Positions 16,665-25,294 of a stretch of 64,000 bases of DNA are shown one piece after another (positions within the stretch are counted from its first letter, which is position 1; each line of letters starts with the position of its first letter). The notes below the pieces were generated by a model. It had not been told where the DNA came from. It made no database searches and worked only from the letters and a program-made list of their open reading frames with translations. The DNA comes from JBQTIY01 sp052387675 (GTDB taxonomy: Bacteria > Planctomycetota > B15-G4), in the NCBI GenBank assembly GCA_052387675.1, contig JBQTIY010000006.1, forward strand, positions 123,933 through 187,932. The letters run 5' to 3'. The position numbers were made by a program, and so were the translations under genes.

Positions 16665-17688
16665 AATCCTCCGCCAGGGGCTGAAGCTGCTGCGCGAGCG
16701 GCTGCCGCTAGGCTGGCGCCTCGAGCCGGCCGGAACCGGAGTTGGAAAGGCCACGACCGACTCGGAACTGCGCCTCGTAGACCCCGAGCGCCGCTCGGCT
16801 CGGCTGCGGTTCGAGGTGAAATCCGCACTGACACCAAGGGCCGCCATCGAGCTGATCTCGCGGCGGGTAGCGAAGCAGGGCACCGAGGTTCTTCTGGCCC
16901 CCTTCCTCAGCCCTGCAGTGCGCGACCGGCTGCGGGCCTCCGGCGTGTTCTACCTCGACCTGACCGGTAACGTGTACCTCGTTGTCTCGAGGCCGGGCCT
17001 CTTCATCGAGACAACGGGCGCCGACGCGAATCCCGCTCGATCGCCGGACGTCGCGCGCACACTGCGTGGCGCCACGGCCGGACGCATCGTGCGCGCGCTG
17101 CTTGAGACCAGCCAGCCGCCCGGCGTGCGCAAACTGGCCGCGCAGACACAAGCCAATCCCGGCTACGTTTCGCGACTGCTGGCCTGGATGGACCGCGAGG
17201 CCTTGCTGGAGCGGCGCGGCCGCGGCCAACTCGTCAGTGTGGATTGGCAGCGTCTGCTGCGACGCTGGGCCGAGGAATCGTCGCTGGCCACGCGCGGTCG
17301 AAACACCCACTGCCTTGCGGCACGAGGCCTGCCGGACCTGCTGCGCCGCCTCGGCCGTTACCGAGAAAGCTATGCCGTGACAGGCTCGCTGGCAGCCTCC
17401 ACTGTCGCACCCGTCGCACCTGCCAAGCTCGCCATGGTCTACCTGGATCAGCCTGAGGAGGCACTCGCCGCCCTCGACCTGCGCGTGGCAGAAGCAGGCG
17501 CCAATGTCGTGCTCATCGAGCCGGTCGACCAGGCGGTCTATGCAGGAGCGCGCCGCGTGGAGGGAGTGATGTACGTCGCGCTCAGTCAGGCGGCAGCTGA
17601 CCTGCTTTCCAGTCCGGGCCGCGGCCCCTCCGAAGCCGAAGCGCTCATCACCTGGATGGCCGAGCACGAGGCGCTCTGGCGTGGATGA
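16633..17688 (+). CDS. AbiEi-like type IV antitoxin / winged-helix regulator
   Basis: A 351-aa protein. The N-terminal ~115 residues (DSELRLVDPERRSARLRFEVKSALTPRAA, LLAPFLSPAVRDRLRASGVFYLDLTGNVYLVV) form an alpha/beta domain with a faint restriction-endonuclease-like look. A winged helix follows at about 150-205 (RIVRALLETSQPPGVRKLAAQTQANPGYVSRLLAWMDREALLERR), then an AbiEi-like C-terminal domain (YAVTGSLAAS, AKLAMVYLD, NVVLIEP, VEGVMYVALSQAAADLL). It matches the AbiEi-family antitoxins paired with nucleotidyltransferase toxins. It overlaps the toxin gene by 8 bp. The operator-like repeats at its start suggest autorepression. Confidence 0.75.
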   Translation: MPSNTAMSGNTILRQGLKLLRERLPLGWRLEPAGTGVGKATTDSELRLVDPERRSARLRFEVKSALTPRAAIELISRRVAKQGTEVLLAPFLSPAVRDRLRASGVFYLDLTGNVYLVVSRPGLFIETTGADANPARSPDVARTLRGATAGRIVRALLETSQPPGVRKLAAQTQANPGYVSRLLAWMDREALLERRGRGQLVSVDWQRLLRRWAEESSLATRGRNTHCLAARGLPDLLRRLGRYRESYAVTGSLAASTVAPVAPAKLAMVYLDQPEEALAALDLRVAEAGANVVLIEPVDQAVYAGARRVEGVMYVALSQAAADLLSSPGRGPSEAEALITWMAEHEALWRG

Positions 17689-18508
17689 GCTGTATATCCT
17701 CGCCCGTCGCGTCCTGCTTGACGCGCTGCAAGCCCTGGGGCCGCACCGTGAGGCGGTCGTGCTCGTCGGCGCGCAGGCGGTGTACCTGCACGTCGGCGAG
17801 GCCGACCTTGCGGTCGCGCCGTTCACTACGGACGGCGACCTCGTCATCGATCCTGAACGCCTCGCGCAAACGCCGCCCATCGAGCAGGCCCTGCGCGACG
17901 CCGGGTTCGTCCCCCAGCACGGTGATGCCGTCGGGGCCTGGATCACGCAGCGCAGGACGCTGGGATCCATCGATGTGCCCGTCGCCATCGACCTCATGGT
18001 GCCGGACTCCGTCAGCCCCGGACCCGGCCGGCGGTCGACGCGCCTCCCCGGGCACCATCCGCGCGTCGCGCGCCGGGTTCGCGGCCTCGAAGGCGCGCTC
18101 GTGGATGCTGATGTTCGCTCGCTTGCTGCCTTCGAGCATGACGATTCACGGTCATTCTCTGTGCGCGTCGCCGGGCCGGGGGCGCTGCTCGTCGCCAAGC
18201 TGCACAAGATCCAAGATCGGCGCGGCTCGACGCGGCTCAACGACAAGGATGCGCTGGATGTTCTGCGGCTGCTACGCGGTGCGGCCACCGAGGACCTCGC
18301 CGCTCGGCTGGCCGTGCTGCTCGCCGATCCTCGATCGCAGGATGCCGCGCAACCGGCGCTGCCATGGCTTCGCGAGTTGTTCGGTAGGCGGCAGGGCGTC
18401 GGCGTTGCTATGGCTCAGCGTGCGGCCGGCGGTCTCATAGACGATGCCGAAGTGGAGGCCTCTTGCCTCGCGCTGGTGAATGACCTGCTGCGGGCGATCG
18501 GGCGCTGA
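17681..18508 (+). CDS. AbiEii-like nucleotidyltransferase toxin
   Basis: A 275-aa protein with the DNA-polymerase-beta-type nucleotidyltransferase motif near the N-terminus: VVLVGAQAVYLHVGE followed by FTTDGDLVID (residues ~27-60), where the Asp-x-Asp pair would bind metal. Then VAIDLMVPDSV supplies the third acidic strand. The C-terminal half (LLVAKLHKIQDR...LNDKDALDVLRLLRG) fits AbiEii/AbiGii toxins. Such toxins block growth, some by adding nucleotides to tRNA ends, and can confer phage defence. Start is GTG at 17681, inside the antitoxin's last codons. The catalytic residues look intact. A transposase gene begins 29 bp after its stop. Confidence 0.78.
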   Translation: MDELYILARRVLLDALQALGPHREAVVLVGAQAVYLHVGEADLAVAPFTTDGDLVIDPERLAQTPPIEQALRDAGFVPQHGDAVGAWITQRRTLGSIDVPVAIDLMVPDSVSPGPGRRSTRLPGHHPRVARRVRGLEGALVDADVRSLAAFEHDDSRSFSVRVAGPGALLVAKLHKIQDRRGSTRLNDKDALDVLRLLRGAATEDLAARLAVLLADPRSQDAAQPALPWLRELFGRRQGVGVAMAQRAAGGLIDDAEVEASCLALVNDLLRAIGR

Positions 18509-18536
18509 CCGCCGCAGGCGGCTACCCTCCCGCGCC

Positions 18537-19568
18537 ATGCCCTCCCTGACCACGCTGCTCCTGATGCTCCGTGCCCTGCTCCTCGACCGGCGGCGACTGC
18601 TCCTCGAGAACGCCGCGCTGCGGCACCAGGTCGCGGTGCTGAAGCGCAGCGTCAAGCGCCCGCGCATCGAGGACAGCGATCGCATCTTCTGGATCGTGAT
18701 GCACCGCGCGCTCAAGGAGTGGCGCGACTGCCTGCTCATCGTGAAACCGGAAACTGTGATCCGCTGGCACCGCAAGGGCTGGCGGGCCTACTGGAGGCGG
18801 AAGTCGAAGCCGCACAAGGTCGGGCGGCCTTCGATTGGCTGGGTCCTCGTTTACCTCATTAAGCGGCTGTCTCAAGAGAACCCGCTCTGGGGCGCGCCGA
18901 CGATCACGGAGCAGCTCCGCACGCTTGGCCACCACGTGGCGCAGTCCACGGTCGAGAAGTACATGGTCCCACGGCGGGGTGATCCCGGGCGCGGACAGCG
19001 CTGGGCGACGTTTCTCCGGAACCACATGAAGGTCACCGCAGCCTGTGACTTCTTCGTCGTGCCGACGCTCACCTTCAAGCGGCTCTACGGCTTCGTTGTG
19101 CTGAGCCACGACCGCCGGCGGATTGTCCATGTCGGCGTCACGGCGCATCCCACCGCCGAGTGGACCGCCCGGCAGGTCACCGAGGCCTTCCCGGGTGAGG
19201 GCACCGAGCCTCGCCTTCTGCTCCGCGACAACGACGCCATCTACGGCGAGGAGTTCGAGCGCCAGATCAGGGCCATGGGACTGCGGCAACTGCGCACGGC
19301 GCACAAGAGCCCCTGGCAGAATCCCTACGTCGAGCGCGTGATCGGCTCGATTCGGCGCGAATGTCTCGACCACATCATCCCGATGGGCGAAACACATCTG
19401 CTGCGCACGTTGCTTGAGTACCAGCACTACTACAATACCGACCGGCCGCATCAAGGACTCGACGGCGACACGCCGGATCATCGCGTGCGCGAGGCTGAGC
19501 CGGCTCACGAGGTCACCGCAGAGCCCGTTCTCGGCGGGCTGCACCACCGCTACAAACGCGCGGCCTGA
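18537..19568 (+). CDS. DDE (rve) integrase-core transposase
   Basis: A 343-aa transposase in a single frame. An N-terminal helical region (RRLLLENAALRHQVAVLKR) and helix-turn-helix part (VLVYLIKRLSQENPLWGAPTITEQLRTLGHHVAQSTVEKYM) precede the catalytic core: ACDFFVV (first Asp), LLLRDNDAIYG (second Asp) and NPYVERVIGSIRRECLDH (Glu, ~35 residues later), ending with YYNTDRPHQGLDGDTP. It resembles IS481/IS3-related integrases common in soil bacteria. The gene looks intact. I could not find terminal inverted repeats or a target duplication, so the element's ends are undefined. Confidence 0.88.
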   Translation: MPSLTTLLLMLRALLLDRRRLLLENAALRHQVAVLKRSVKRPRIEDSDRIFWIVMHRALKEWRDCLLIVKPETVIRWHRKGWRAYWRRKSKPHKVGRPSIGWVLVYLIKRLSQENPLWGAPTITEQLRTLGHHVAQSTVEKYMVPRRGDPGRGQRWATFLRNHMKVTAACDFFVVPTLTFKRLYGFVVLSHDRRRIVHVGVTAHPTAEWTARQVTEAFPGEGTEPRLLLRDNDAIYGEEFERQIRAMGLRQLRTAHKSPWQNPYVERVIGSIRRECLDHIIPMGETHLLRTLLEYQHYYNTDRPHQGLDGDTPDHRVREAEPAHEVTAEPVLGGLHHRYKRAA

Positions 19569-19746
19569 GTCGAAGCGCTCGCTAGCTACGTCATGCTCGA
19601 AGGCAGTGGTCTGTCCCTGCGGACGTTACTTGCGCCGAGGAACCAACTTGCAGGTTGCGCGCCCCACTTCACACCAGCACTTCAGCGTGGTATTAGGGTC
19701 GTGATCTCAAGTTGGGCGACCGGTTCTGACTTTTCGGGAGGGACAG

Positions 19747-19821
19747 TGGTTCCCCGGCCAGGAATCGAACCTGGAATGACGGATCCAAAGTCCGCCGTGT
19801 TGCCAGTTACACCACCGGGGA
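19747..19821 (-). tRNA. tRNA-Gln (anticodon TTG)
   Basis: The minus-strand cloverleaf is complete: 7-bp acceptor stem (TCCCCGG/CCGGGGA), D stem GTGT/ACAC, anticodon stem around loop CTTTGGA giving anticodon TTG, T arm CCAGG-TTCGATT-CCTGG, discriminator A and encoded CCA (19749-19747). The 3' end faces the accessory segment at 16220-19746, a common arrangement for insertion next to tRNA genes. Confidence 0.95.
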
Positions 19822-19832
19822 ATGAAAGGGGA

Positions 19833-21284
19833 TTATCTCCGAGGCTTGCCGCCGACGTAGCCGAGGGCCTCGAGTTGTTCTTGCGTGCGGGCGTCGAGCG
19901 GAATCTCTGTGCGTCCGCCCAGTGCGTGGGCGTGCTGTGCGCGCTGGGCCATCCAGGCCGAGAGGCGCTCCCGATACAGGTTCGTGCGCTGCGCCTCGCG
20001 CTGCGCCACGTCGCGCTGCTCTGTCGGGTCGGCCGCTAGATCGTTGAGCCGCTCCACGGCCCCATCGCCCTCACCATCGCGCTGCAGCAGCCAGGCTCCC
20101 GTGCGCAGGGCCACCAGCGGAGGATCCTTGGGCTTGGCGCGATCGGCAAACAAGGGAAAGTCTTCGGCGTCGCCTCGCAGTCTGCGCGTCGCGCCGCCGC
20201 CCCCGCGCAGGACTCCCGCCACGGAGTGTCCGTCACTCTCCGCCAGCGCCGGCAATCCCGCCAGATCCAGCAAGGTCGGCAGGATGTCCACGCCACGCAT
20301 CAGGCCATCCACGCGTACGCCCGCCGGCAGCCGGTCCTTCCAACTCAGGATGAGCGGGATCTGAGTCAACTCGCGGTGCAAGTTCCGGTGACCGTGGCCC
20401 GGCTGCGGTCCACCGTGCTCCCAGAATTCTTCGCCATGATCCGAGACGACCACCAGCAGCGTCTGCTCCAAGAGCCCGCGCTCAGACAGCGAGGCCACCA
20501 ACCTCCCGAACTGCTCGTCATTGAAGCGCACGTCATCGTCATAGCGGTCCAGGATGTACTGCCGGTCGGCCGCGCTGTACACGTAGTCCGTCCGCTGCGC
20601 CTCGACGAGGAACTCCACCGACCCATCCACCGGGCCGTCGTATGGAGCCGCAAAACTATTCGGCGTCGCTCGGTCGCCATAGGGCGCGTGCGGATCCACC
20701 GAATGGAGGAAGAGAAAAAAGGGAGCCGCTCCGAAGGAGCCGCGGTCGATCCAGTCCACGGCCACATCGACGAGCGAGTCCGCGCCGTAGAGTTCGGCGC
20801 TCCGCGTCTTGCGCTGCTTGGGATCCAGGAGGAGGTCAAGCTCTTCGTACGTGGCGAAGCCCTGCGCGAAGCCGTAGCGCGCGGCCGTCGCGGCTGTCAC
20901 GGTGAAGCCGGCCGTGGCGTAGCCGTGCCGCGCCAGAACCTCGGCCGCCAGTTCGAGCCCCTCGGGCACCGGCGACGTGAACTCCGCGCTGAAACTCAGC
21001 GGGTCGCGCCCGCTGAGGATCGAGGCCACCGAAGGCTGGGTCCAGTTGCTGTGGGCGTGCGCGTCGGTGAAGAGCACGCCGGAGGCGGCCAGAGCGTCGA
21101 TGTTCGGCGACGTTGGTCGTGCATAGCCGTAACAGCCCAAGTGATCCGGGCGCAGTGTGTCGACGAGCCAGATGACGACGTTGGGCGGACGCTGCGGCGC
21201 CTCCTCGGCACCGCAACCGCTCAGCAGCAGGCTCGCGGCGAGCAGCGGTGTGAGGCGAGCGGCAGTGTTGTCGACGAGGCTCAT
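19833..21284 (-). CDS. Sulfatase-fold lipoprotein with Thr at the nucleophile position
   Basis: A 483-aa protein with lipobox LLSGC (Cys24). The alkaline-phosphatase superfamily core is clear: PPNVVIWLVDTLRPDHLGCYGY (metal-binding Asp), FLHSVDPHAPYG, VVVSDHGEEFWEHGG and GHGHRNLHRE...PLILSW. At the nucleophile position it has SNWTQPSVASILSG, so Thr82 replaces the Cys/Ser of CxPxR sulfatases and the Arg is missing. Thr nucleophiles are known in related phosphotransferases such as LtaS, so a phospho-ester or phosphoglycerol substrate is possible. ATG 21284 is chosen because it starts the lipoprotein signal. The C-terminal LEALGYVGGKPRR is typical of this group. It lies just upstream of tRNA-Gln in the same direction. 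Confidence 0.82.
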   Translation of the reverse strand: MSLVDNTAARLTPLLAASLLLSGCGAEEAPQRPPNVVIWLVDTLRPDHLGCYGYARPTSPNIDALAASGVLFTDAHAHSNWTQPSVASILSGRDPLSFSAEFTSPVPEGLELAAEVLARHGYATAGFTVTAATAARYGFAQGFATYEELDLLLDPKQRKTRSAELYGADSLVDVAVDWIDRGSFGAAPFFLFLHSVDPHAPYGDRATPNSFAAPYDGPVDGSVEFLVEAQRTDYVYSAADRQYILDRYDDDVRFNDEQFGRLVASLSERGLLEQTLLVVVSDHGEEFWEHGGPQPGHGHRNLHRELTQIPLILSWKDRLPAGVRVDGLMRGVDILPTLLDLAGLPALAESDGHSVAGVLRGGGGATRRLRGDAEDFPLFADRAKPKDPPLVALRTGAWLLQRDGEGDGAVERLNDLAADPTEQRDVAQREAQRTNLYRERLSAWMAQRAQHAHALGGRTEIPLDARTQEQLEALGYVGGKPRR

Positions 21285-21351
21285 GGCCGGCCGATCATAG
21301 CCAAGGACTCCGGCGGCCCGCAGCGCCGGCCCTGCGCAGCGCCGGTCGTGC

Positions 21352-22623
21352 TCACGGTGCACGCAGCCGGCGTCGCAGCAGATCCAGTGCCACGGTGACG
21401 GCGCGCCCGCGCAACTCGTCGCGGCTGCCGCGCCAGGCGTGCGTGACCACCTGCGGCGGCTCGCCCTGCGACTCCAGCGCGGCATCGTCGAGCGCAATGA
21501 CCACCGTGCCCACCGGCTTGCCGGGCACTGCGCCGCCGGGCCCGGCGATGCCGGTGATGGCCAGCGCAAAGTCGGCGTGCGCGCGGCTGCGCTGCCCGCG
21601 CGCCATGGCGCAGGCCACGGGCTCGCTCACGGCGCCGTGCTGCGCCAAAAGCGCTGCCGGCACGCCGAGCCGCTCCTGCTTGGCTGCGTTGGCATAGGTC
21701 ACGACGCCCTCGCGGAAGACCGCGGAGCTGCCGGGCACCGCGGTGATGGCCCCCGCCAAGAGTCCGCCGGTGCAGGACTCGGCCGTGGTGAGAGTTGCGC
21801 CGCGCGCGGCCAGCGCCGCGACGACCACGCCGGCCAGCGTCTCCTCACCCGAGCCGAAAAGTGCCTCGCCGGCCCGCTCGCGCACTGTGGCCTCCATGGC
21901 CGCCAGCGCCTCGGAGGATTGCCCGCGCAACACCACGCTCAGCACGCCGCCGTGCGCCGTGATGCCCAGGCGCGCGTCATCGCGCTGACCGGAGGCGTGG
22001 TGCATGAGATCGGCCAGGCGCTCACCGAGCGCGGCCTCAGTGAGGCCGCAGACCAGCAGACGCCGCGAGACAAAGGCCGGCGCCGACGCCAAAACGCGCT
22101 CAAGCAGCGCTTCGGCCATGGGCCGCATCTCACTCGGCACGCCCGGAAAGCAGGCCAGCCAGAAGTCCGCGCCTGCGGGCCCGCCGCCCGGCACGCTCAC
22201 GCAAAAGCCCGGCGCGGTGCCCAGCGGGTTCGCCAGTGCCTGTGCACCCAGCGGCAGCTCAGCCTGACGCCGCGAACCGGCATTCAGCCGACGGCCCACG
22301 CGCACCGACCACGCTTCGAGTTCGTTCAGCAGTTCAGCACGCTCGGCGAGCGGCAAGTCCAAGGCGGCCGCCACGCCGTCGCGCGTGAGATCATCAACCG
22401 TCGGCCCCAGCCCGCCGGTGATGAGCAGCACCTCGGCCTGCCCCTGCGCCTGCCGCACGGCCCGCGCCACGTCCGCGGCGTCATCACCCACCACCGCAAA
22501 GGACGTCACGCGCTGCCCGCGGGCGCGCACCTGCCGCGCCAGCCACTGCGAGTTGGTGTCGAGCGCGTCGCCGGCGAGCAGCTCATCGCCGACCGCCAGA
22601 ATCGCCACGCGCCGCGAGTTCAT
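21352..22623 (-). CDS. cinA: CinA: competence/damage-inducible protein, pyridine nucleotide recycling
   Basis: A 423-aa two-domain protein. The N-terminal MoCF-like (COG1058) domain shows VAILAVGDELLAGDALDTNSQWLARQV and LLITGGLGPTVDDLTRDGVA; the C-terminal PncC-type amidase domain (about residues 260-415) shows TTAESCTGGLLAGAITAVPGSSAVF and AITGIAGPGG. The family hydrolyses ADP-ribose and/or deamidates nicotinamide mononucleotide to recycle NAD. Length is normal (about 410-425). Its start overlaps the stop of ychF by 4 bp. Confidence 0.95.
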   Translation of the reverse strand: MNSRRVAILAVGDELLAGDALDTNSQWLARQVRARGQRVTSFAVVGDDAADVARAVRQAQGQAEVLLITGGLGPTVDDLTRDGVAAALDLPLAERAELLNELEAWSVRVGRRLNAGSRRQAELPLGAQALANPLGTAPGFCVSVPGGGPAGADFWLACFPGVPSEMRPMAEALLERVLASAPAFVSRRLLVCGLTEAALGERLADLMHHASGQRDDARLGITAHGGVLSVVLRGQSSEALAAMEATVRERAGEALFGSGEETLAGVVVAALAARGATLTTAESCTGGLLAGAITAVPGSSAVFREGVVTYANAAKQERLGVPAALLAQHGAVSEPVACAMARGQRSRAHADFALAITGIAGPGGAVPGKPVGTVVIALDDAALESQGEPPQVVTHAWRGSRDELRGRAVTVALDLLRRRLRAP

Positions 22624-23714
22624 CGCCCGACGAGGAAGTGCGCCACGTCGGCGTCGCGCATGACGTAGTCACGGCCCTCGCTGCGCAGCTTGCCCGCCGC
22701 CCGGATAGCCGCCTCGGTGCCGTACTGCAGCAGATCGGCCACGCCGTAGATCTCAGCGCGAATGAAGCCCTTCTCAAAATCGGTGTGGATCACGCCGGCC
22801 GCCTTGGGCGCTGTGTCGCCCTGATGGATGGTCCAGGCGCGAATCTCCTTGGGCCCGGCGGTGAAGAAGGTCATCAGGCCGAGCAGATGAAAGGCCGCGC
22901 GCACGAGGCGTTCCAGGCCGGAGCGTTCCAGGCCCATCTCCTTGAGGAAGACCTGCCGGTCGGCCGGCTCCATCTCGGCGAGCTGCTTCTCGAGTTCGGC
23001 GCAGAGCACGACCACCTCGGCGCCGCTCGCCGCGGCGTGCTCGCGCACCTGGGCCACGAGCGGCGAGGCGCCGGCCAGATCGTCCTCGCTCACATTGGCG
23101 ACATAGAGCACGGGCTTCATGGTGAGCGGATACAGCCGGCCCAGCGCGGCGGCTTCGGCCTCGGTCCACGTGCCGGAGCGCAAGAGCCGCCCGCCCTGCA
23201 GCCAAGCGATGCCCTTCTCGTAGGCGGCGCATTCGGCCACGGCCTGCGGATCGTTTCCGCGGGCCTTCTTGCCGGTGCGCTCGTTGGTCTTTTGCAGCGA
23301 CTCGAGATCGGCCAGCATGAGTTCGGTCTCGATCACGCTGATGTCATCGCGCGGGTCCACGCGGTTGGCCACGTGCAGCACATCACCGCCGGCGAAGCAG
23401 CGCACCACATGCAAGATGGCTTCCGTCTCGCGGATGTGCCCCAGGAACTTGTTGCCCAGGCCTTCGCCCTTGCTGGCGCCCGCCACGAGGCCGGCGATGT
23501 CCACCACTTGCAGCATGGCCGGCAGAATCTGCTCGGTGGGCATGCGCGAGTTGATCTGCGCCAAGCGATCGTCGGGCACGGCCACCACGCCGACGTTCGG
23601 CTCGATGGTGCAGAAGGGATAGTTGGCGCACTCGGCGCCGGCCGCCGTGATCGCATTGAAAAGCGTGGACTTGCCCACGTTGGGCAGTCCGACGATGCCG
23701 CAGGCGAGTGCCAT
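22620..23714 (-). CDS. ychF: YchF/OLA1-family ATPase
   Basis: A 364-aa Obg-family P-loop protein. GIVGLPNVGKSTLFNAIT is the G1 loop, CTIEPNVGVVAVPDDRL and VVDIAGLVAGASKGEGLGNKFLGHIRE are the G2/G3 region, and YVANVSEDDL replaces NKxD as usual for the ATP-preferring YchF group. The C-terminal TGS-like domain ends IRAAGKLRSEGRDYVMRDADVAHFLVG. It binds ribosomes and 70S-associated factors and is linked to oxidative-stress control. The start ATG at 23714 is followed by the family's MALACGIVGLPN. It is coupled to cinA. Confidence 0.97.
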   Translation of the reverse strand: MALACGIVGLPNVGKSTLFNAITAAGAECANYPFCTIEPNVGVVAVPDDRLAQINSRMPTEQILPAMLQVVDIAGLVAGASKGEGLGNKFLGHIRETEAILHVVRCFAGGDVLHVANRVDPRDDISVIETELMLADLESLQKTNERTGKKARGNDPQAVAECAAYEKGIAWLQGGRLLRSGTWTEAEAAALGRLYPLTMKPVLYVANVSEDDLAGASPLVAQVREHAAASGAEVVVLCAELEKQLAEMEPADRQVFLKEMGLERSGLERLVRAAFHLLGLMTFFTAGPKEIRAWTIHQGDTAPKAAGVIHTDFEKGFIRAEIYGVADLLQYGTEAAIRAAGKLRSEGRDYVMRDADVAHFLVGR

Positions 23715-23759
23715 GGTGTGTCAGTGCTCGGAGAGGGAGTGCGAGAGTGAGCGGGGCTC

Positions 23760-24536
23760 TCAGAGCCGGGCGCGGTCGCGCCGCTCGCGCGCCCGCTCAG
23801 CCTGACGCGCAAGCACCAGGCCGACCTCGTAGAGTACGTACATTGGCCCCGACACCGCCAGCATCGAGAGCACGTCGGTGCCCGGCGTCACGATCGCGCC
23901 AAAGACCAGGATGGCCAGGAAGGCAAAGCGCCGCGACTTGCCCATGGTCTGCGCGCGCACCAGCCCCGCCCGCGCCACCGCCCACATGATCAGCGGCGTC
24001 TCGAAGACGAAGCCCATGACCAAGGTCAGGGCGATGACGAAGCTGAGGTAGTCATTGACCGTGACCGCCGACACCGCCAGTTCGGGCGGAATGTAGGTCA
24101 CCAGGTATTCCAGCGTGGTCGGCAGGAGCAGCGTGTAGCCGAAGTACATGCCGATCAGCAGCAGCGCCACGCCCGGGAAGAAGGCGCGCCACACGGCCGC
24201 GCGCTCACGCGGCATGAGGCCCACCCCCACGAAGCGCCAAAGCTCCCACAGGAAGTAGGGCGCGCCGCAGACCAGCGCGAAGAGAAAGGAGACGCGGAAG
24301 GCGGCCATCATGCCCTGCGCCGGACCGAGGAAGCTCAAGGGTCCCGGGTCGCGCAGCCCGGCCGCCGTGATGCTCTCGCGCGTCTCATTCCAGGGCTGCC
24401 AGAGAAAGGCCAGAAGCTGCTTGTCGAAGACGATGCCGATCACGAAGAGGCCGCCCAGCAGCAGCGCGCAGCGAATCAGGCTGCGGCGCAGCTCGTTGAG
24501 GTGCTGGCGCAACGGCATCTTCTGATCGGTCAGCAC
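23760..24536 (-). CDS. tatC: TatC: twin-arginine translocase core subunit
   Basis: About 258 aa with six hydrophobic helices. The N-terminal MPLRQHLNELRRSLIRCALLLG is the TatC signature of the signal-peptide-binding site, followed by AFRVSFLFALVCGAPYFLWELWRFV and FGAIVTPGTDVLSMLAVSGPMYVLYEVGLV. TatC binds the RR motif of folded Tat substrates in the membrane; the DUF1552 protein in this window carries such a signal. GTG at 24536 (adding VLTDQK before MPLRQH) is preferred over ATG 24518 because it overlaps the comB stop and gives the usual leader. No tatA lies nearby. Confidence 0.95.
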   Translation of the reverse strand: MLTDQKMPLRQHLNELRRSLIRCALLLGGLFVIGIVFDKQLLAFLWQPWNETRESITAAGLRDPGPLSFLGPAQGMMAAFRVSFLFALVCGAPYFLWELWRFVGVGLMPRERAAVWRAFFPGVALLLIGMYFGYTLLLPTTLEYLVTYIPPELAVSAVTVNDYLSFVIALTLVMGFVFETPLIMWAVARAGLVRAQTMGKSRRFAFLAILVFGAIVTPGTDVLSMLAVSGPMYVLYEVGLVLARQAERARERRDRARL

Positions 24537-25285
24537 GCCGCGCCGGCTCCGTGCAGACGAAAGGCGCCGTCGGCACCGAGGCGCACCGCGAAGGGCAGCG
24601 CATCGACGCGCGCACAATCGGAGAGGTCCTGCTCGAGGCCCGCGGCAATGAGGCGCCGCCCCGACTGACAGCGCCGGAAGAGCCCGGGCAGGTCGTGCTT
24701 CCAGGTATCGAAGACGGCCAGGGCCACGCGCGCGCCGTCACCTGGGTCGGCGGCGCCGCAGAGCAGCAGGCTGCCGGCCAGACAGCCAGCCGTGGCGACA
24801 TCATCGAGCGCAACTTGGCCGCGCGTGCCCGCCGCCACGATGAGCACCGAGGCCGCGCCCGCCGCAGCGAGCGCGCGCGCCGTGGCCTCGGCATTCAGCA
24901 AGGACATCGACCAGATCGTTGGCGCGGGGCCGCCAGCCGCGCCGCGCACGGCCAGCACCGCCTGCGTGCCATTCGTCGTGGACAGCACCACGCGCCGCCC
25001 GCCGCAGCGCTCCGGCGTGAAACTGGCCGGGGAATTGCCCAGATCGAAGCCGGGCGGCGGCAAACCCTTGCGCTCACCGCCCAGCAGCGCCCCCTCGGCG
25101 CGCGCGCGCAGCCGCGCCGCCTCCACCTCGCCCTCCGGAATCACGCACTCGGCGCCTGCGGCCAGCGCGCTCACGATCGTGCTCGTGGCGCGCAGCACAT
25201 CGATGATCACGACGTGCTCGGGCCCACTCTCCGGCGTGACGCGCGGCGCCACCAGCGCGGGCGTCAGCGCCACGTCGACCTGCAC
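24530..25285 (-). CDS. comB: ComB-family 2-phosphosulfolactate phosphatase
   Basis: A 251-aa protein matching the ComB family: VVIIDVLRATSTIVSALAAGAE, LLGGERKGLPPPGFDLGNSPASF, VVLSTTNGTQAVL, VLIVAAGTRGQVALDDVATAG. The Mg-dependent enzyme dephosphorylates 2-phosphosulfolactate, the second step of coenzyme M synthesis in methanogens. Bacteria have homologues whose context often does not involve coenzyme M, so the substrate here is uncertain. No other sulfolactate gene is in the window. It overlaps tatC by 7 bp and starts 9 bp after the coiled-coil gene. Confidence 0.85.
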   Translation of the reverse strand: MQVDVALTPALVAPRVTPESGPEHVVIIDVLRATSTIVSALAAGAECVIPEGEVEAARLRARAEGALLGGERKGLPPPGFDLGNSPASFTPERCGGRRVVLSTTNGTQAVLAVRGAAGGPAPTIWSMSLLNAEATARALAAAGAASVLIVAAGTRGQVALDDVATAGCLAGSLLLCGAADPGDGARVALAVFDTWKHDLPGLFRRCQSGRRLIAAGLEQDLSDCARVDALPFAVRLGADGAFRLHGAGAAC

Positions 25286-25294
25286 GGCCGTCGA

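Noticed and set aside
18509..19746. Inverted repeats marking the ends of the insertion sequence
   Set aside because: Only local hairpins (such as CCGCCGCAGGCGG) and a weak TGTCCC/GGGACA pair were seen; nothing matches between both flanks of the transposase.
19593..20039. Plus-strand open frame starting after the transposase and crossing the tRNA
   Set aside because: It runs through the tRNA gene and antisense to the sulfatase-fold lipoprotein, so it is not a plausible protein gene.
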